The notes under the pieces: generated by a model | What the model was told of the DNA's origin: nothing | What the model saw: the letters and a program-made list of their open reading frames with translations, nothing else | Database searches by the model: none | Shown here: piece after piece, positions 15,453 through 23,995 of the stretch | Position numbering within the stretch: position 1 is the first letter of the stretch | How the letters are laid out: each line of letters starts with the position of its first letter | NCBI GenBank assembly: GCA_039636785.1 | Contig: CP144169.1 | Location: forward strand, 1,178,001-1,242,000 | Length of the DNA: 64,000 nucleotides | Reading direction: 5' to 3' | From: Micrococcaceae bacterium Sec5.7 | GTDB taxonomy: Bacteria; Actinomycetota; Actinomycetes; Actinomycetales; Micrococcaceae | Position numbers and translations under genes: made by a program

Positions 15453-16819
15453 CCGCCACCGCCTTTGACGTCATCAACCCAGCCACCGAAGAGATCATTC
15501 AAACGGTTCCGCTCGCCGGCCTGGCCGAAGTTGACGCGGCCATCGCCAAAGCCGCCGCCGCCTACGAATCCTGGCGGGCCGTGGCCCCGGCCGACCGTTC
15601 GCTGCTGCTCCGCCGCTTCGCCGCAGCCGTTGACGCGGATCTGGAAAACCTGGCCCGGCTCGAGGTCCTGAACGCGGGCCACACCATCGGAAATGCGCGC
15701 TGGGAGGCCGGCAACGTCCGCGACGTCCTCAACTACTACTCCGCGGCCCCGGAACGGCATTTCGGCAAGCAGATCCCGGTAGCCGGCGGGGTCAACATCA
15801 CCTTCCACGAACCGCTGGGCGTTGTGGGCGTGATTGTCCCGTGGAACTTCCCCATGCCCATTGCGGCCTGGGGCTTCGCCCCGGCACTGGCAGCGGGAAA
15901 CACGGTGGTGCTCAAGCCCGCCGAGGTGACTCCGTTGACTGCCATCCGGCTCGGCGAACTGGCGCTCGAGGCGGGAATCCCTGAGGGCGTGTTCCAGGTG
16001 ATCCCGGGCAAGGGATCAGTGGTGGGCCAGCGCTTCGTCACCCACCCGGCAGTGCGCAAGGTGGTGTTTACCGGCTCCACGGGCGTGGGCAAGCAGATCA
16101 TGGCGGGCTGCGCGGACCAGGTGAAGAGGCTGACCCTGGAGCTCGGCGGCAAGAGCGCCAACATCATTTTCGACGACGCCGATCTGGAGCTCGCGGCAGC
16201 CGCGGCTCCCGGTGGCGCCTTCGGCAACGCCGGACAGGACTGCTGCGCCCGTTCACGCATCCTGGTCCAGCGCAGCGTCTACGACCGCTTCCTGGAACTG
16301 CTGGAACCCGCGGTTCTCGGGATGTCTGTCGGGGACCCGGCCGACGCCGCCACCACCATGGGTCCGCTTATTTCGGCCCAGCAGCTCAGTACTGTTTCGG
16401 CTTTTGTGCCCGACGGCGCCCCGGTCGCCTTTCAGGGGAAGGCCCCAGAAGGCGCGGGGTTCTGGTTCCCGCCCACCGTGCTCACGCCGGACCTGGATGC
16501 GCCGTCGTTCACGGACGAGATCTTCGGGCCGGTAGTCGCCGTCGTGCCGTTTGATGACGAGGCCGACGCCATCAGGATCGCCAACAACACCGAATACGGG
16601 CTGTCCGGATCCATCTGGACGTCCAAGGTGGACCGGGCCTTGAGGGTGGCCCGTGCCGTCGAGTCCGGCAACCTGTCCGTCAATTCACACTCGTCCGTCC
16701 GGTACTCCACCCCGTTCGGCGGCTTCAAGCAATCAGGGCTGGGCCGTGAACTCGGACCCGACGCCCTGGACGCGTTCACCGAGACCAAGAACGTTTTCAT
16801 TTCCACCGATCTCCGCTAA
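15449..16819 (+). CDS. NAD(P)-dependent aldehyde dehydrogenase
   Basis: A 456-residue aldehyde dehydrogenase. VPWNFPMPIAAWGFAPALAA and KPAEVTPLT bind the cofactor, FTGSTGVGKQI forms the Rossmann loop, LELGGKSANIIF has the general-base Glu, and GNAGQDCCARSR carries the catalytic Cys (a double Cys here). EIFGPVVAVVPFD ends the fold. It overlaps the hydrolase at ATGA. In the Puu-type route it would oxidise a gamma-glutamyl-amino-aldehyde to the acid. It is about 20-30 residues shorter than most ALDHs but all motifs are present. Confidence 0.88.
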   Translation: MTATAFDVINPATEEIIQTVPLAGLAEVDAAIAKAAAAYESWRAVAPADRSLLLRRFAAAVDADLENLARLEVLNAGHTIGNARWEAGNVRDVLNYYSAAPERHFGKQIPVAGGVNITFHEPLGVVGVIVPWNFPMPIAAWGFAPALAAGNTVVLKPAEVTPLTAIRLGELALEAGIPEGVFQVIPGKGSVVGQRFVTHPAVRKVVFTGSTGVGKQIMAGCADQVKRLTLELGGKSANIIFDDADLELAAAAAPGGAFGNAGQDCCARSRILVQRSVYDRFLELLEPAVLGMSVGDPADAATTMGPLISAQQLSTVSAFVPDGAPVAFQGKAPEGAGFWFPPTVLTPDLDAPSFTDEIFGPVVAVVPFDDEADAIRIANNTEYGLSGSIWTSKVDRALRVARAVESGNLSVNSHSSVRYSTPFGGFKQSGLGRELGPDALDAFTETKNVFISTDLR

Positions 16820-16868
16820 GCACCCACAAGCCAGCCGTTTCCCGGCACGCACTTCCTAAGGAGCAACA

Positions 16869-17651
16869 ATGCAAGCAGTAGTTTCCAACCGCCTCGCAGG
16901 CCGCAGCGCAGTCATCACTGGCGGAGCCAGCGGCATCGGACTCGCCACGGCACGCCGGATGGCCGCCGAAGGCGCCAACGTGGTGATCGCGGACATCGAG
17001 CCGACGTCCGGCCTTGCCGCCGCCGCCGAAGTGGGCGGCTTGTTCGTCAAGGTGGACGTGACCAGCGAACAAGACGTCAAGAACCTCTACGCCCAGACCA
17101 AGGAAACGTACGGCAGCGTGGACATCGCGTTCAACAACGCCGGCATCTCCCCCGCCGACGACGCCTCGATCCTGGACACGGGCATCGATGCCTGGCGCCG
17201 GGTCCAGGAAGTAAACCTGACCTCCGTCTACTACTGCTGCAAGTACGCGATTCCGTACATGCAGGAGCAAGGCAAGGGATCCATCATCAACACGGCGTCC
17301 TTCGTGGCAGTCATGGGCGCGGCCACGTCGCAGATCTCCTACAGCGCATCCAAGGGCGGCGTGCTGTCCATGAGCCGGGAACTCGGCGTCGAATTCGCCC
17401 GCCAGGGTATCCGCATCAATGCCCTCTGCCCGGGACCGGTGAACACTCCGCTGCTCAAGGAACTCTTCGCCAAGGATCCGGAGAAGGCCGCGCGCCGCCT
17501 CATCCACGTGCCGCTGGGGCGCTTCGCGGAGCCCGAAGAGCTCGCCGCCGCCGTCGCGTTCCTGGCCAGCGACGACGCCTCGTTCATCACGGCGTCAACG
17601 TTCCTGGTGGATGGCGGGATCTCGGGGGCGTACGTCACGCCGCTCAGTTAA
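16869..17651 (+). CDS. Short-chain dehydrogenase/reductase
   Basis: A 260-residue classical SDR. TGGASGIGLATARR is the NAD(P) glycine motif, NNAGISPADD the stabilising motif, and YSASKGG (Tyr and Lys) the catalytic pair; LCPGPVNTPLL and VDGGISGAYVTP complete the fold. An acidic residue after the second strand (ADIE) suggests NAD over NADP. TAAGGAGCAACA gives a good ribosome site 50 bases after the aldehyde dehydrogenase. As last gene of the amine operon it could oxidise the hydroxyl of a gamma-glutamyl amino alcohol to the aldehyde used by the preceding enzyme. That role is inferred. Confidence 0.88.
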   Translation: MQAVVSNRLAGRSAVITGGASGIGLATARRMAAEGANVVIADIEPTSGLAAAAEVGGLFVKVDVTSEQDVKNLYAQTKETYGSVDIAFNNAGISPADDASILDTGIDAWRRVQEVNLTSVYYCCKYAIPYMQEQGKGSIINTASFVAVMGAATSQISYSASKGGVLSMSRELGVEFARQGIRINALCPGPVNTPLLKELFAKDPEKAARRLIHVPLGRFAEPEELAAAVAFLASDDASFITASTFLVDGGISGAYVTPLS

Positions 17652-17677
17652 TGTACTGTGCCGGATAAAGTACTGTG

Positions 17678-17717
17678 CCGGAAGGGCGGGGCCGTGGAAA
17701 CGGCCCTGCCCTTCCGG
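17678..17717. terminator. Terminator of amine operon
   Basis: CCGGAAGGGCGGGGCCGT (17678-17695) pairs with ACGGCCCTGCCCTTCCGG (17700-17717) around GGAA, an 18-bp stem with one G-T pair. It lies 27 bases after the SDR stop. A 13-base direct repeat (GTACTGTGCCGGA) sits just before it. No T-run follows on the plus strand. Confidence 0.8.
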
Positions 17718-17733
17718 CTATAAAAAGGCGGGG

Positions 17734-17832
17734 TCACCTGGTGAGGTCTTTGCCCCTGGTTTCGGGCAGCTTCCAGGCAACCAGCGTGAAGATGGCCAGC
17801 AGCACCACTACATAGTTGGCGAAGAGGGCTGA
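17734..17832 (-). pseudogene. MFS transporter C-terminal remnant
   Basis: The minus strand reads LFANYVVVLLAIFTLVAWKL followed by PETRGKDL and a stop at 17734. A last membrane helix followed by PETRGK is the classic C-terminus of MFS sugar/metabolite transporters. The frame has no start and ends abruptly at the stop of the next gene, so only about 32 codons remain. It is a deletion scar. Confidence 0.65.
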
Positions 17833-18159
17833 TCAGGCCGGTTCGGGCAGATGCCAGTTGTCCTGGAAGTCCGGATGGTCTGTGTAGGGCAGGGCCAGGG
17901 CATTCAGTGCCAGAGACGTCCATCCAATGGCTTCCGGAATCCACCGGATATCCCAGGACACAGTGTCCACCACACGTGCCAGGGCCGCCTGCCGCGCCGA
18001 TTCGATGATGGCGATAAGCCGTCGCTTTGCCGCACATTCGCGGAGCAGCCGCTGTTCATACCATCTCCCGGATTCGGATACCAACGGATCCCGCAGCAGC
18101 TTCAGCGCGGCCGCCTCGTCTTCATCGATCCGCTCGGACAGGAACTCCACAACGTCCAT
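17833..18159 (-). CDS. DUF6221-like protein
   Basis: A 108-residue soluble protein. The opening DVVEFLSERIDEDEAAA, central LLRECAAKRRLIAII and C-terminal LNALALPYTDHPDF are features I associate with DUF6221, a small helical actinobacterial family without known function; it occurs in phage and chromosomal settings. There is no clear ribosome site. It stands between an MFS scar and the citrulline hydrolase gene with no evident operon partner. The family assignment is from memory. Confidence 0.65.
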   Translation of the reverse strand: MDVVEFLSERIDEDEAAALKLLRDPLVSESGRWYEQRLLRECAAKRRLIAIIESARQAALARVVDTVSWDIRWIPEAIGWTSLALNALALPYTDHPDFQDNWHLPEPA

Positions 18160-18234
18160 GGCCCGAGCCTACCCGGCTCACCCCGGCCATAGAATCCGAA
18201 CTGCCACGAGGGGCCGGCTGATGGCCATGCAAGG

Positions 18235-19248
18235 TCACAGGAGCAGCGGCAGGATCCCATCCCGCCGCTGCTCCTCTTTGCCGGGCTGATCACGCAGGCT
18301 GTGGTCCTGGAATGCGCCATCGACGGAGACAGGCCTGCGGTTGAGGTGAATGCCGGCGATCATGCACCTTACGGACCCGCCGGCGAGTTCGATGGTTGGC
18401 ACGTCGACGGGGAGTAGAGTGCAGCTGCGCTGGATTACCTCCTTCTGGGCTTCTGTCAGGCTCCCGAAAGCTCGACGCGACAAGGCCAGAAGGCGTCCGT
18501 TGGTGCCCTGCAGCTCGATCGCGTTCCCGGCGAAATCCCGGATCTGGTGATGAGCCAGGTCGACAATCGCCCGTCCTCCCCCCGCAAGGCGTTCCACGAT
18601 CTGGCGGCGGCGGACTTGCGAACGGATCATGTCAAGTCCGACCATCGCGAACTCGGTCGCAACGGACATCATGACGTTCGTGTGGTAGACAGCGGTTCCG
18701 GAGGCGTCCGTTGCATCGAACAGCATCGGCTCATATCCGAAGTTCGTACAGAACCGTTCCAGGGCAACCGGATCCGCTCGATGGGACCTGGCCGCGTAAG
18801 CGACACGGCCTTCGTGGTCCAGGACCATCGCGCCGGTACCTTCGAGGAAAACATCGTCCAGCTCCAGGCCCGAGTAATCAATCACCTCCTGTACCCTGTA
18901 GCGGGTTTTCAGGAGGTCGAGGATGTCGGTCCGGCGTTCGTTCCGGCGGTTCGGCGCGTACATCGGAAATGTGGCAACGTGGCCGCCGGCGTGAGTCGAC
19001 AGCCAGTTATTGGGAAACACGCTGTCCGGACGTGTTTGATCGTAATCTTCGAACAGGTGCACGGTGATGCCGGCGGTCTCGAGTGCGAGGGCGAGTCCCG
19101 TGACCTCGTCATGCGCGGCGGCCGCGAGAACTTCCGGATCCAGCGAGTTTCCAGAGGCCTGAAAAGTATTATCCGCAGCCGTCGCCGGGTTCGGAGTGAA
19201 TCGGTGCGGCCGGATGAGGATGACCGAGGAAGGGGCTTGGACAGACAT
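18235..19248 (-). CDS. ctlX: Citrulline hydrolase CtlX-like, guanidino-modifying superfamily
   Basis: A 337-residue protein of the arginine deiminase/dimethylargininase fold. FPNNWLSTHAGGHVATFPM, LEGTGAMVLDHEGRVAYAA, YHTNVMMSVA and the C-terminal GGSVRCMIAGIH give the substrate acids, the catalytic His and the nucleophilic Cys. The motif set fits citrulline-utilisation hydrolase CtlX (citrulline to ornithine, carbon dioxide and ammonia). It starts eight bases after the ornithine cyclodeaminase gene, so citrulline carbon would flow to ornithine and then proline. The C-terminus is slightly long and charged. The enzyme class is secure; the substrate rests on family plus context. Confidence 0.8.
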   Translation of the reverse strand: MSVQAPSSVILIRPHRFTPNPATAADNTFQASGNSLDPEVLAAAAHDEVTGLALALETAGITVHLFEDYDQTRPDSVFPNNWLSTHAGGHVATFPMYAPNRRNERRTDILDLLKTRYRVQEVIDYSGLELDDVFLEGTGAMVLDHEGRVAYAARSHRADPVALERFCTNFGYEPMLFDATDASGTAVYHTNVMMSVATEFAMVGLDMIRSQVRRRQIVERLAGGGRAIVDLAHHQIRDFAGNAIELQGTNGRLLALSRRAFGSLTEAQKEVIQRSCTLLPVDVPTIELAGGSVRCMIAGIHLNRRPVSVDGAFQDHSLRDQPGKEEQRRDGILPLLL

Positions 19249-19256
19249 ATGGCAGC

Positions 19257-20288
19257 TCAGGATCCCACCGGGGAGAGCGCACCGACGAGTCCGAACAGGT
19301 TCTTGGGGTCCTCCGGGTTCGCGACGAGGTCGATGTCCTCAAAGTAGTCCGTGCCGTCAACCGAGTCACGCACGTAACGCAGGGCAGAAAAATCCTCTAT
19401 GGCGAAGCCGACTGAGTCGAAGATCGTGATCTGTCCAACGGAGGTACGCCCCGGCGCCTGGTTGCCAAGGACCTGCCAAAACTCGGTGACAGCAAAACCG
19501 GCGGGCATCTGCTGGATCTCGCCTTCAACCCGTGTCTGGGGAGCATACTCTACAAAAACGTCGCCGAGACCCAGGATTGCGGCGTCAAGCTCGGTCTTTC
19601 CCGGGCAGTCGCCGCCGATGGCGTTGATGTGGACGCCGGGCTCAATGAGGTCTGCCGTGAGGATGGTGGCATTCGCCTTATCGGCGGTGCAGGTGGTGAT
19701 GACATCCGCTCCCTGCACCGCGTCGGCTGCCGAGGAGGCGACGGTGATATCGAAGCCGAGTGGCGTCATGTTGCGAAGGAATTTCTCCATCGCGGCAGGA
19801 TCGGTGTCCCAGACTTTGAGCGTAGTGATACCCAGGGCGCTGCGGAAAGCCAATGCCTGGAACTCGGACTGGCTGCCGGTTCCGATCATCGCCATGAGAC
19901 GCGAGTCGGTGCGGGCGAGCTTCTTCGCGACCATGGCGGAGGTCGCTGCGGTCCGCAGTGCGGTCAGCACCGTCATCTCGGTCATGAACGTGGGGTAGCC
20001 GTTATGGACGTCGGCCAGGACGCCGAAGGCTGTGACCGTCTGGAAGCCGCGCGCAGGATTTGACGGGTGCCCGTTCACGTACTTGAATCCGTAGGTTTCG
20101 TGGTCGCTCGTGGGCATGAGCTCGATGACGCCGAACGGCGTGTGGCTGGCGATTCTGGGGGTCTTGTCAAACGACTCCCAGCGTCGGAAGTCATCCTCGA
20201 GGTACTGAATCATCTCGGAGATGATGTTCTCCGGTCCGCGGCTGGCCGCCCAGCGCACCATGTTGTGGACATCGACAAAGCGCGTCAT
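19257..20288 (-). CDS. Ornithine cyclodeaminase
   Basis: A 343-residue OCD/mu-crystallin protein. ELMPTSDHETYGFKYVNGHP holds the substrate Glu/Lys pair, MIGTGSQSEFQALAF binds NAD, and GGDCPGKTELD carries the catalytic aspartate that corresponds to D228 of the Pseudomonas putida enzyme. It converts ornithine to proline plus ammonia with catalytic NAD. AAGGGGGCG precedes ATG 20288. It is followed by ctlX and divergent in regulation from an Lrp gene upstream on the same strand. A diverged partial copy of its promoter and first 30 codons lies inverted at 20.9-21.1 kb. Confidence 0.92.
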   Translation of the reverse strand: MTRFVDVHNMVRWAASRGPENIISEMIQYLEDDFRRWESFDKTPRIASHTPFGVIELMPTSDHETYGFKYVNGHPSNPARGFQTVTAFGVLADVHNGYPTFMTEMTVLTALRTAATSAMVAKKLARTDSRLMAMIGTGSQSEFQALAFRSALGITTLKVWDTDPAAMEKFLRNMTPLGFDITVASSAADAVQGADVITTCTADKANATILTADLIEPGVHINAIGGDCPGKTELDAAILGLGDVFVEYAPQTRVEGEIQQMPAGFAVTEFWQVLGNQAPGRTSVGQITIFDSVGFAIEDFSALRYVRDSVDGTDYFEDIDLVANPEDPKNLFGLVGALSPVGS

Positions 20289-20366
20289 TTGCGCCCCCTT
20301 TTCCGTTGTAAACGACTGTTGCCACAACCGTACGGGGCAGCGATATGCAGGCTCAATTGCCGAAGA

Positions 20367-20399
20367 GCATTCTTTTCGTTGAAAAAGTGCGCAAAATGC
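20367..20399. promoter_or_regulatory. Candidate Lrp site, copy A (upstream of ornithine cyclodeaminase)
   Basis: This 33-base element is the reverse complement of the one at 20923-20955 with only two differences, while flanking duplicated DNA has diverged much more. It has outer arms GCATT/AATGC and an inner TTTTC..GAAAA dyad, the loose AT-rich symmetry seen in Lrp/AsnC sites. It lies about 80 bases upstream of the cyclodeaminase start. Confidence 0.6.
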
Positions 20400-20466
20400 T
20401 GAGCCCGTCGATACATTGTGTTCAATGCCGCGGCATTTTCGACGCTGCCAGGCACGATTCCAGCGT

Positions 20467-20904
20467 CTACCGCAATACGGAGCTGAGCAGCAGGCTTGTC
20501 TCGCTGTTGACGATGCCCTCGACGCCGCGGATCCTTCCCAGCACTTGGTCGAAGCCAATGAGGCTTTCTGTGCGCAACTCGGCGACGAGATCCCAGCCGC
20601 CGTTTGTGGTGTGAAGTGTCCGGATCTCTGGAAATCCCCTCAGCTGACGGATGACCTTGTCGGTTGTCCTGCCTTCCACCGCAATCAGGGCGATTGCGTG
20701 AATCGCGAGGGGGTCGAGCTCGTCGCGGACTCGAGCCGTAAAACCAATGATGGTTCCCGAGCTGAGAAGACGCTCGAGCCGGCTGTTCACAGTTGCTCGT
20801 GCGACACCCAGCCTCCGGGCGAGGCTGGCCACAGATGCCCTGCCGTCCTCCCGCAGGGCCGACAGGAGTTGACGGTCAAGGTCGGTGAGAGCAGTCATGA
20901 ACAT
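20467..20904 (-). CDS. Lrp/AsnC-family regulator
   Basis: A 145-residue Lrp/AsnC regulator. LTDLDRQLLSALREDGRASV with SLARRLGVARATVNSRLERL is the helix-turn-helix; the C-terminal RAM domain runs from IHAIALIAVEG to NSETSLLLSSVL. The start is uncertain: ATG 20904 is given, ATG 20898 or TTG 20916 are alternatives, and none has a clear ribosome site. The gene is bracketed by two inverted copies of the cyclodeaminase promoter, each with a 33-base candidate site, so it likely activates ornithine/citrulline genes and itself in response to an arginine-family amino acid. Confidence 0.88.
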   Translation of the reverse strand: MFMTALTDLDRQLLSALREDGRASVASLARRLGVARATVNSRLERLLSSGTIIGFTARVRDELDPLAIHAIALIAVEGRTTDKVIRQLRGFPEIRTLHTTNGGWDLVAELRTESLIGFDQVLGRIRGVEGIVNSETSLLLSSVLR

Positions 20905-20922
20905 AATGTATCGCAAGCCTCA

Positions 20923-20955
20923 GCATTTTGTGCACTTTTTCAATGAAAAGAATGC
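20923..20955. promoter_or_regulatory. Candidate Lrp site, copy B (upstream of lrp-like gene)
   Basis: 31 of 33 bases match copy A in inverted orientation. It lies about 20 bases from the regulator start codon, suitable for autoregulation, and about 80 bases from the truncated cyclodeaminase start at 21035, the same geometry as copy A. Confidence 0.6.
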
Positions 20956-21034
20956 CTTTCGACAATTGAGGATGCACATCACCGATCCGTACTGTGGTTA
21001 CCACGGTGATTGACAACACAACGTGGGAGGCGCA

Positions 21035-21124
21035 ATGACGCGCTTTGCCGATGTCCACGACATGGTGCACTGGACGGCCAGCCGTAGGCCGGAGACCACC
21101 ATCTCCGGGTTGTTTCGCTACTCT
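21035..21124 (+). pseudogene. Ornithine cyclodeaminase 5' fragment (inverted partial duplicate)
   Basis: ATG 21035, preceded by GGGAGGCGCA, begins MTRFADVHDMVHWTASRRPE, and over 30 residues 18 are identical to the start of the intact cyclodeaminase at 20288. Similarity then stops and the frame runs into unrelated sequence. The matching block continues upstream through the whole promoter to the regulator start, in the opposite orientation to the intact gene. It is the remains of a second cyclodeaminase gene or of an inverted duplication. Confidence 0.75.
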
Positions 21125-21219
21125 CCGGCCATGCCAGCCAGTCCGTTCAGCTGGTTCTGCCGGCGCCTCAGCGCCGCAACCGTATTTCCGTTCGCATTCT
21201 TAACGCAAGGGTAAAAAAG

Positions 21220-22149
21220 ATGCCGTCTTCATCCACACTGTCGCTTAGATTCGTTACCGTCGCCGTCGCCGCCGCGCTGGCGCTGGCCGGCTGCACGACC
21301 GCCTCGCAGGCCGGAACCGGCTCACCCTCTGGCCCTGCCGGTTTTGACCCCTCCGCGGTCCAGAAGGATGATGCCCTCGCCGCGCTGGTGCCCGGTGCAC
21401 TGAAGTCCAGGGGCATCCTCACGGTCGGTTCGGACACCTCCTACGCTCCGGCCGAGTTCCTGGGCGGCGCCGACGGCCAGACCCCGCAGGGCTACGACGT
21501 CGACATCGCCAAGGCGATCGGCGCCACCCTGGGACTGGACACCAAGGTGCAGACCTCCGAATTCACCGGCATCCTGCCGGCGCTGGGCCCCAAATATGAT
21601 CTGGGCATTTCCTCGTTCACCATCAACCCGGAACGGGCGAAGACGGTGAACTTCGTCAGTTACTTCAACGCCGGGGTGCTGTGGGCCGTGCAGAAGGGTA
21701 ATCCCCGTAATTTTTCCCTGGCGGACATCTGCGGCAAGAAGGTGGGTGTCCAGACCGGCACCGTCGAGGAGGACCCTGATGTATCGGACCGGTCCGGGAA
21801 ATGCGTGGCGGAGGGCAAACCTGCCATCGAGATCATCACCCTGAAGAACCAGACAGATGTCACAACCCGCCTGGTCAACGGCAGCATCGATGCGATGTCC
21901 GCGGATTCGCCGGTCATCGGCTATGCACTGTCGCAGACCGGGGACAAGCTCCAGACCTTGGGCGACGTCTATGACGGGGCACCGCAGGGAATTGCTGTGG
22001 CCAAGTCGGACACGGCTTTGACGGAACTGGTCGGCAAGGTCATGAACAAACTGATCACCGACGGTACATATGGGAAAATCCTGGATGAATGGAGCAACAC
22101 CAAGGGCGCTGTCACCAAGTCTGAAGTGAACCCGGCGGTCGGCAGTTGA
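21220..22149 (+). CDS. Amino acid ABC transporter substrate-binding lipoprotein
   Basis: A 309-residue type II solute-binding protein. The signal peptide ends in lipobox LAGC (about residues 22-25), so it is membrane-anchored outside the cell. LTVGSDTSYAPAEFLGGADG with GYDVDIAKAIGA is the SBP family 3 opening, and FTINPERAKTVNFVSYFNAG the amino-acid clamp region. AAGGGTAAAAAAG precedes the ATG. It overlaps the permease gene at TTGA and lies beside the ornithine/citrulline genes, so an arginine-family amino acid is a likely ligand; this is inferred. Confidence 0.9.
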   Translation: MPSSSTLSLRFVTVAVAAALALAGCTTASQAGTGSPSGPAGFDPSAVQKDDALAALVPGALKSRGILTVGSDTSYAPAEFLGGADGQTPQGYDVDIAKAIGATLGLDTKVQTSEFTGILPALGPKYDLGISSFTINPERAKTVNFVSYFNAGVLWAVQKGNPRNFSLADICGKKVGVQTGTVEEDPDVSDRSGKCVAEGKPAIEIITLKNQTDVTTRLVNGSIDAMSADSPVIGYALSQTGDKLQTLGDVYDGAPQGIAVAKSDTALTELVGKVMNKLITDGTYGKILDEWSNTKGAVTKSEVNPAVGS

Positions 22150-23111
22150 GCACTTTTGCACCCACCGATACCAGCACTAGCCGGCCCGGGTCCTCACACC
22201 GGAATCCGGAGCTGATCAACGCCGTTCCGGTCCGGCATCCAGGCCGGTGGGCCGGTGCCGTCCTCATCCTGCTGTTCGGCGCACTGCTGGGCCAGAGCCT
22301 GGTCACCAATACGAATTTCCGCTGGGACATTGTGGGCACGTACTTCATGGATGTGCTGGTAATCCAGGGCATCGGCTGGACACTGCTGCTGACAGTACTC
22401 TCGATGGTGATCGCCATTGTGCTGGCCATACTTCTGGCCTTCATGCGGCAGTCGGACAATCCGCTGTTCCGCGGCGTGAGCTGGGCCTGGGTCTGGTTCT
22501 TCCGCGGCACCCCGGTCTACACCCAGCTGGTGTTCTGGGGACTGATTTCCGTGCTTTATCCCAAGATCGCCATGGGCATCCCGTTCGGACCCGAGCTGTT
22601 CAGTTTCAGCACCCAGGACGTGATCAACGCCTTCATGGCCGCGGTCCTGGGGCTGGGACTGAACGAGTCCGCCTACCTGGCCGAAATCTTCCGTGCCGGC
22701 CTGAAGTCTGTTGATTCGGGCCAGATGGAAGCCGCCGAGGCCCTGGGGATGCGCAGGTCCAAGATCATGTGGCGGATCATTCTGCCCCAGGCCATGAGGG
22801 TCATCGTGCCGCCCACCGGCAATGAGACCATCGGGATGCTCAAGACCACTTCGCTGGTGCTGGCGGTGCCGTTCACCCTGGATCTGACGTTCGTGACGAA
22901 CGGAATCGCCAACCGGAGCTACCTGCCCATTCCGCTGCTGATCGTGGCGGCCATCTGGTACCTGGTCATCACAAGCATCCTCATGGTGGGCCAGTTCTAC
23001 GTTGAACGCCACTTCGGAAAGGGCGTGGACAACCTCGTCCCGGCCCCGGTCAAGGCGACCAGGGCGGCCGCCGCAGCCCACGCATCCAAGAAAGGAGATG
23101 AGGTACTGTGA
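22146..23111 (+). CDS. Amino acid ABC transporter permease
   Basis: A 321-residue inner-membrane permease of the polar amino acid (HisMQ) type. An N-terminal cytoplasmic stretch and one helix precede the core, where [15 protein letters not shown] is diagnostic; the EAA loop reads [20 protein letters not shown] and contacts the ATPase. It begins with TTG overlapping the substrate-binding gene stop. A single permease gene implies a homodimer. It ends overlapping the ATPase gene at GTGA. Confidence 0.92.
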   Translation: MSTFAPTDTSTSRPGSSHRNPELINAVPVRHPGRWAGAVLILLFGALLGQSLVTNTNFRWDIVGTYFMDVLVIQGIGWTLLLTVLSMVIAIVLAILLAFMRQSDNPLFRGVSWAWVWFFRGTPVYTQLVFWGLISVLYPKIAMGIPFGPELFSFSTQDVINAFMAAVLGLGLNESAYLAEIFRAGLKSVDSGQMEAAEALGMRRSKIMWRIILPQAMRVIVPPTGNETIGMLKTTSLVLAVPFTLDLTFVTNGIANRSYLPIPLLIVAAIWYLVITSILMVGQFYVERHFGKGVDNLVPAPVKATRAAAAAHASKKGDEVL

Positions 23112-23896
23112 CCATCACCAACGACGTCATGACGAAGGAAACCCTCGTCCGCATTGACGGGGTCCATAAGTACTTCGGTCAGCACCATGTGCTCCGCGGG
23201 ATCGATCTGACCGTCAAGCAGGGCGAGGTTTCCGTGCTCATCGGACCGTCGGGGTCCGGGAAGTCCACGCTGCTGCGCTGCATCAACATGCTGGAAACCA
23301 TCAGCGCCGGCCGGATCCACGTCCGCGACGATCTGATCGGCTACCGCGAGGCCCGGGGCCGCCTGCATGACCTGACCGCTAAAGAGATCGCCGCCCAGCG
23401 CCGGGAGATCGGCATGGTATTCCAGCGGTTCAACCTCTTCCCGCACCGCACCGCGCTGCAGAACATCATCGAGGCCCCCACCCAGGTCAAGCGGCAGTCC
23501 AGGGCGAAGGCCAGGTCCAGGGCGCTGGAGCTGCTGGACCGTGTGGGCCTGGCGAACCACGCCAACCACTATCCGGCGCAGCTCTCCGGCGGCCAGCAGC
23601 AGCGGGTGGCGATTGCCCGCGCTCTGGCGATGGAACCGGAGCTGATGCTTTTCGACGAGCCGACGTCCGCCCTGGACCCTGAGCTGGTGGGTGATGTCCT
23701 CAACGTGATGAAGGATCTTGCCAAGTCCGGCATGACCATGATTGTGGTAACCCATGAGATCGGGTTTGCCCGCGAAGTCGGCGACACGCTGACCTTCATG
23801 GACGGCGGGGTCGTGGTGGAAAGCGGTGACCCGCGCCAGGTCATTGCCGACCCGCAGCACGCGCGCACCAAGGAATTCCTTTCCAAGGTTCTCTGA
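23108..23896 (+). CDS. Amino acid ABC transporter ATP-binding protein
   Basis: A 262-residue ATPase of the GlnQ/HisP type. Walker A is GPSGSGKST, the signature [15 protein letters not shown], Walker [15 protein letters not shown], and the switch His lies in [16 protein letters not shown] lies just before the GTG start, which overlaps the permease stop by four bases. It completes a three-gene importer. A GCCGCTCGGCGGC-type weak dyad follows but no strong terminator is obvious before the convergent gene. Confidence 0.94.
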   Translation: MTITNDVMTKETLVRIDGVHKYFGQHHVLRGIDLTVKQGEVSVLIGPSGSGKSTLLRCINMLETISAGRIHVRDDLIGYREARGRLHDLTAKEIAAQRREIGMVFQRFNLFPHRTALQNIIEAPTQVKRQSRAKARSRALELLDRVGLANHANHYPAQLSGGQQQRVAIARALAMEPELMLFDEPTSALDPELVGDVLNVMKDLAKSGMTMIVVTHEIGFAREVGDTLTFMDGGVVVESGDPRQVIADPQHARTKEFLSKVL

Positions 23897-23995
23897 GGCC
23901 GCTCGGCGGCAGAGGCCGCCGGCATGGTCTTCAGGACAAACTGGAACCCCGCCGGGAGATCATGCCAAAGGGCTTAAACCCGGCCGGTTTTGACC

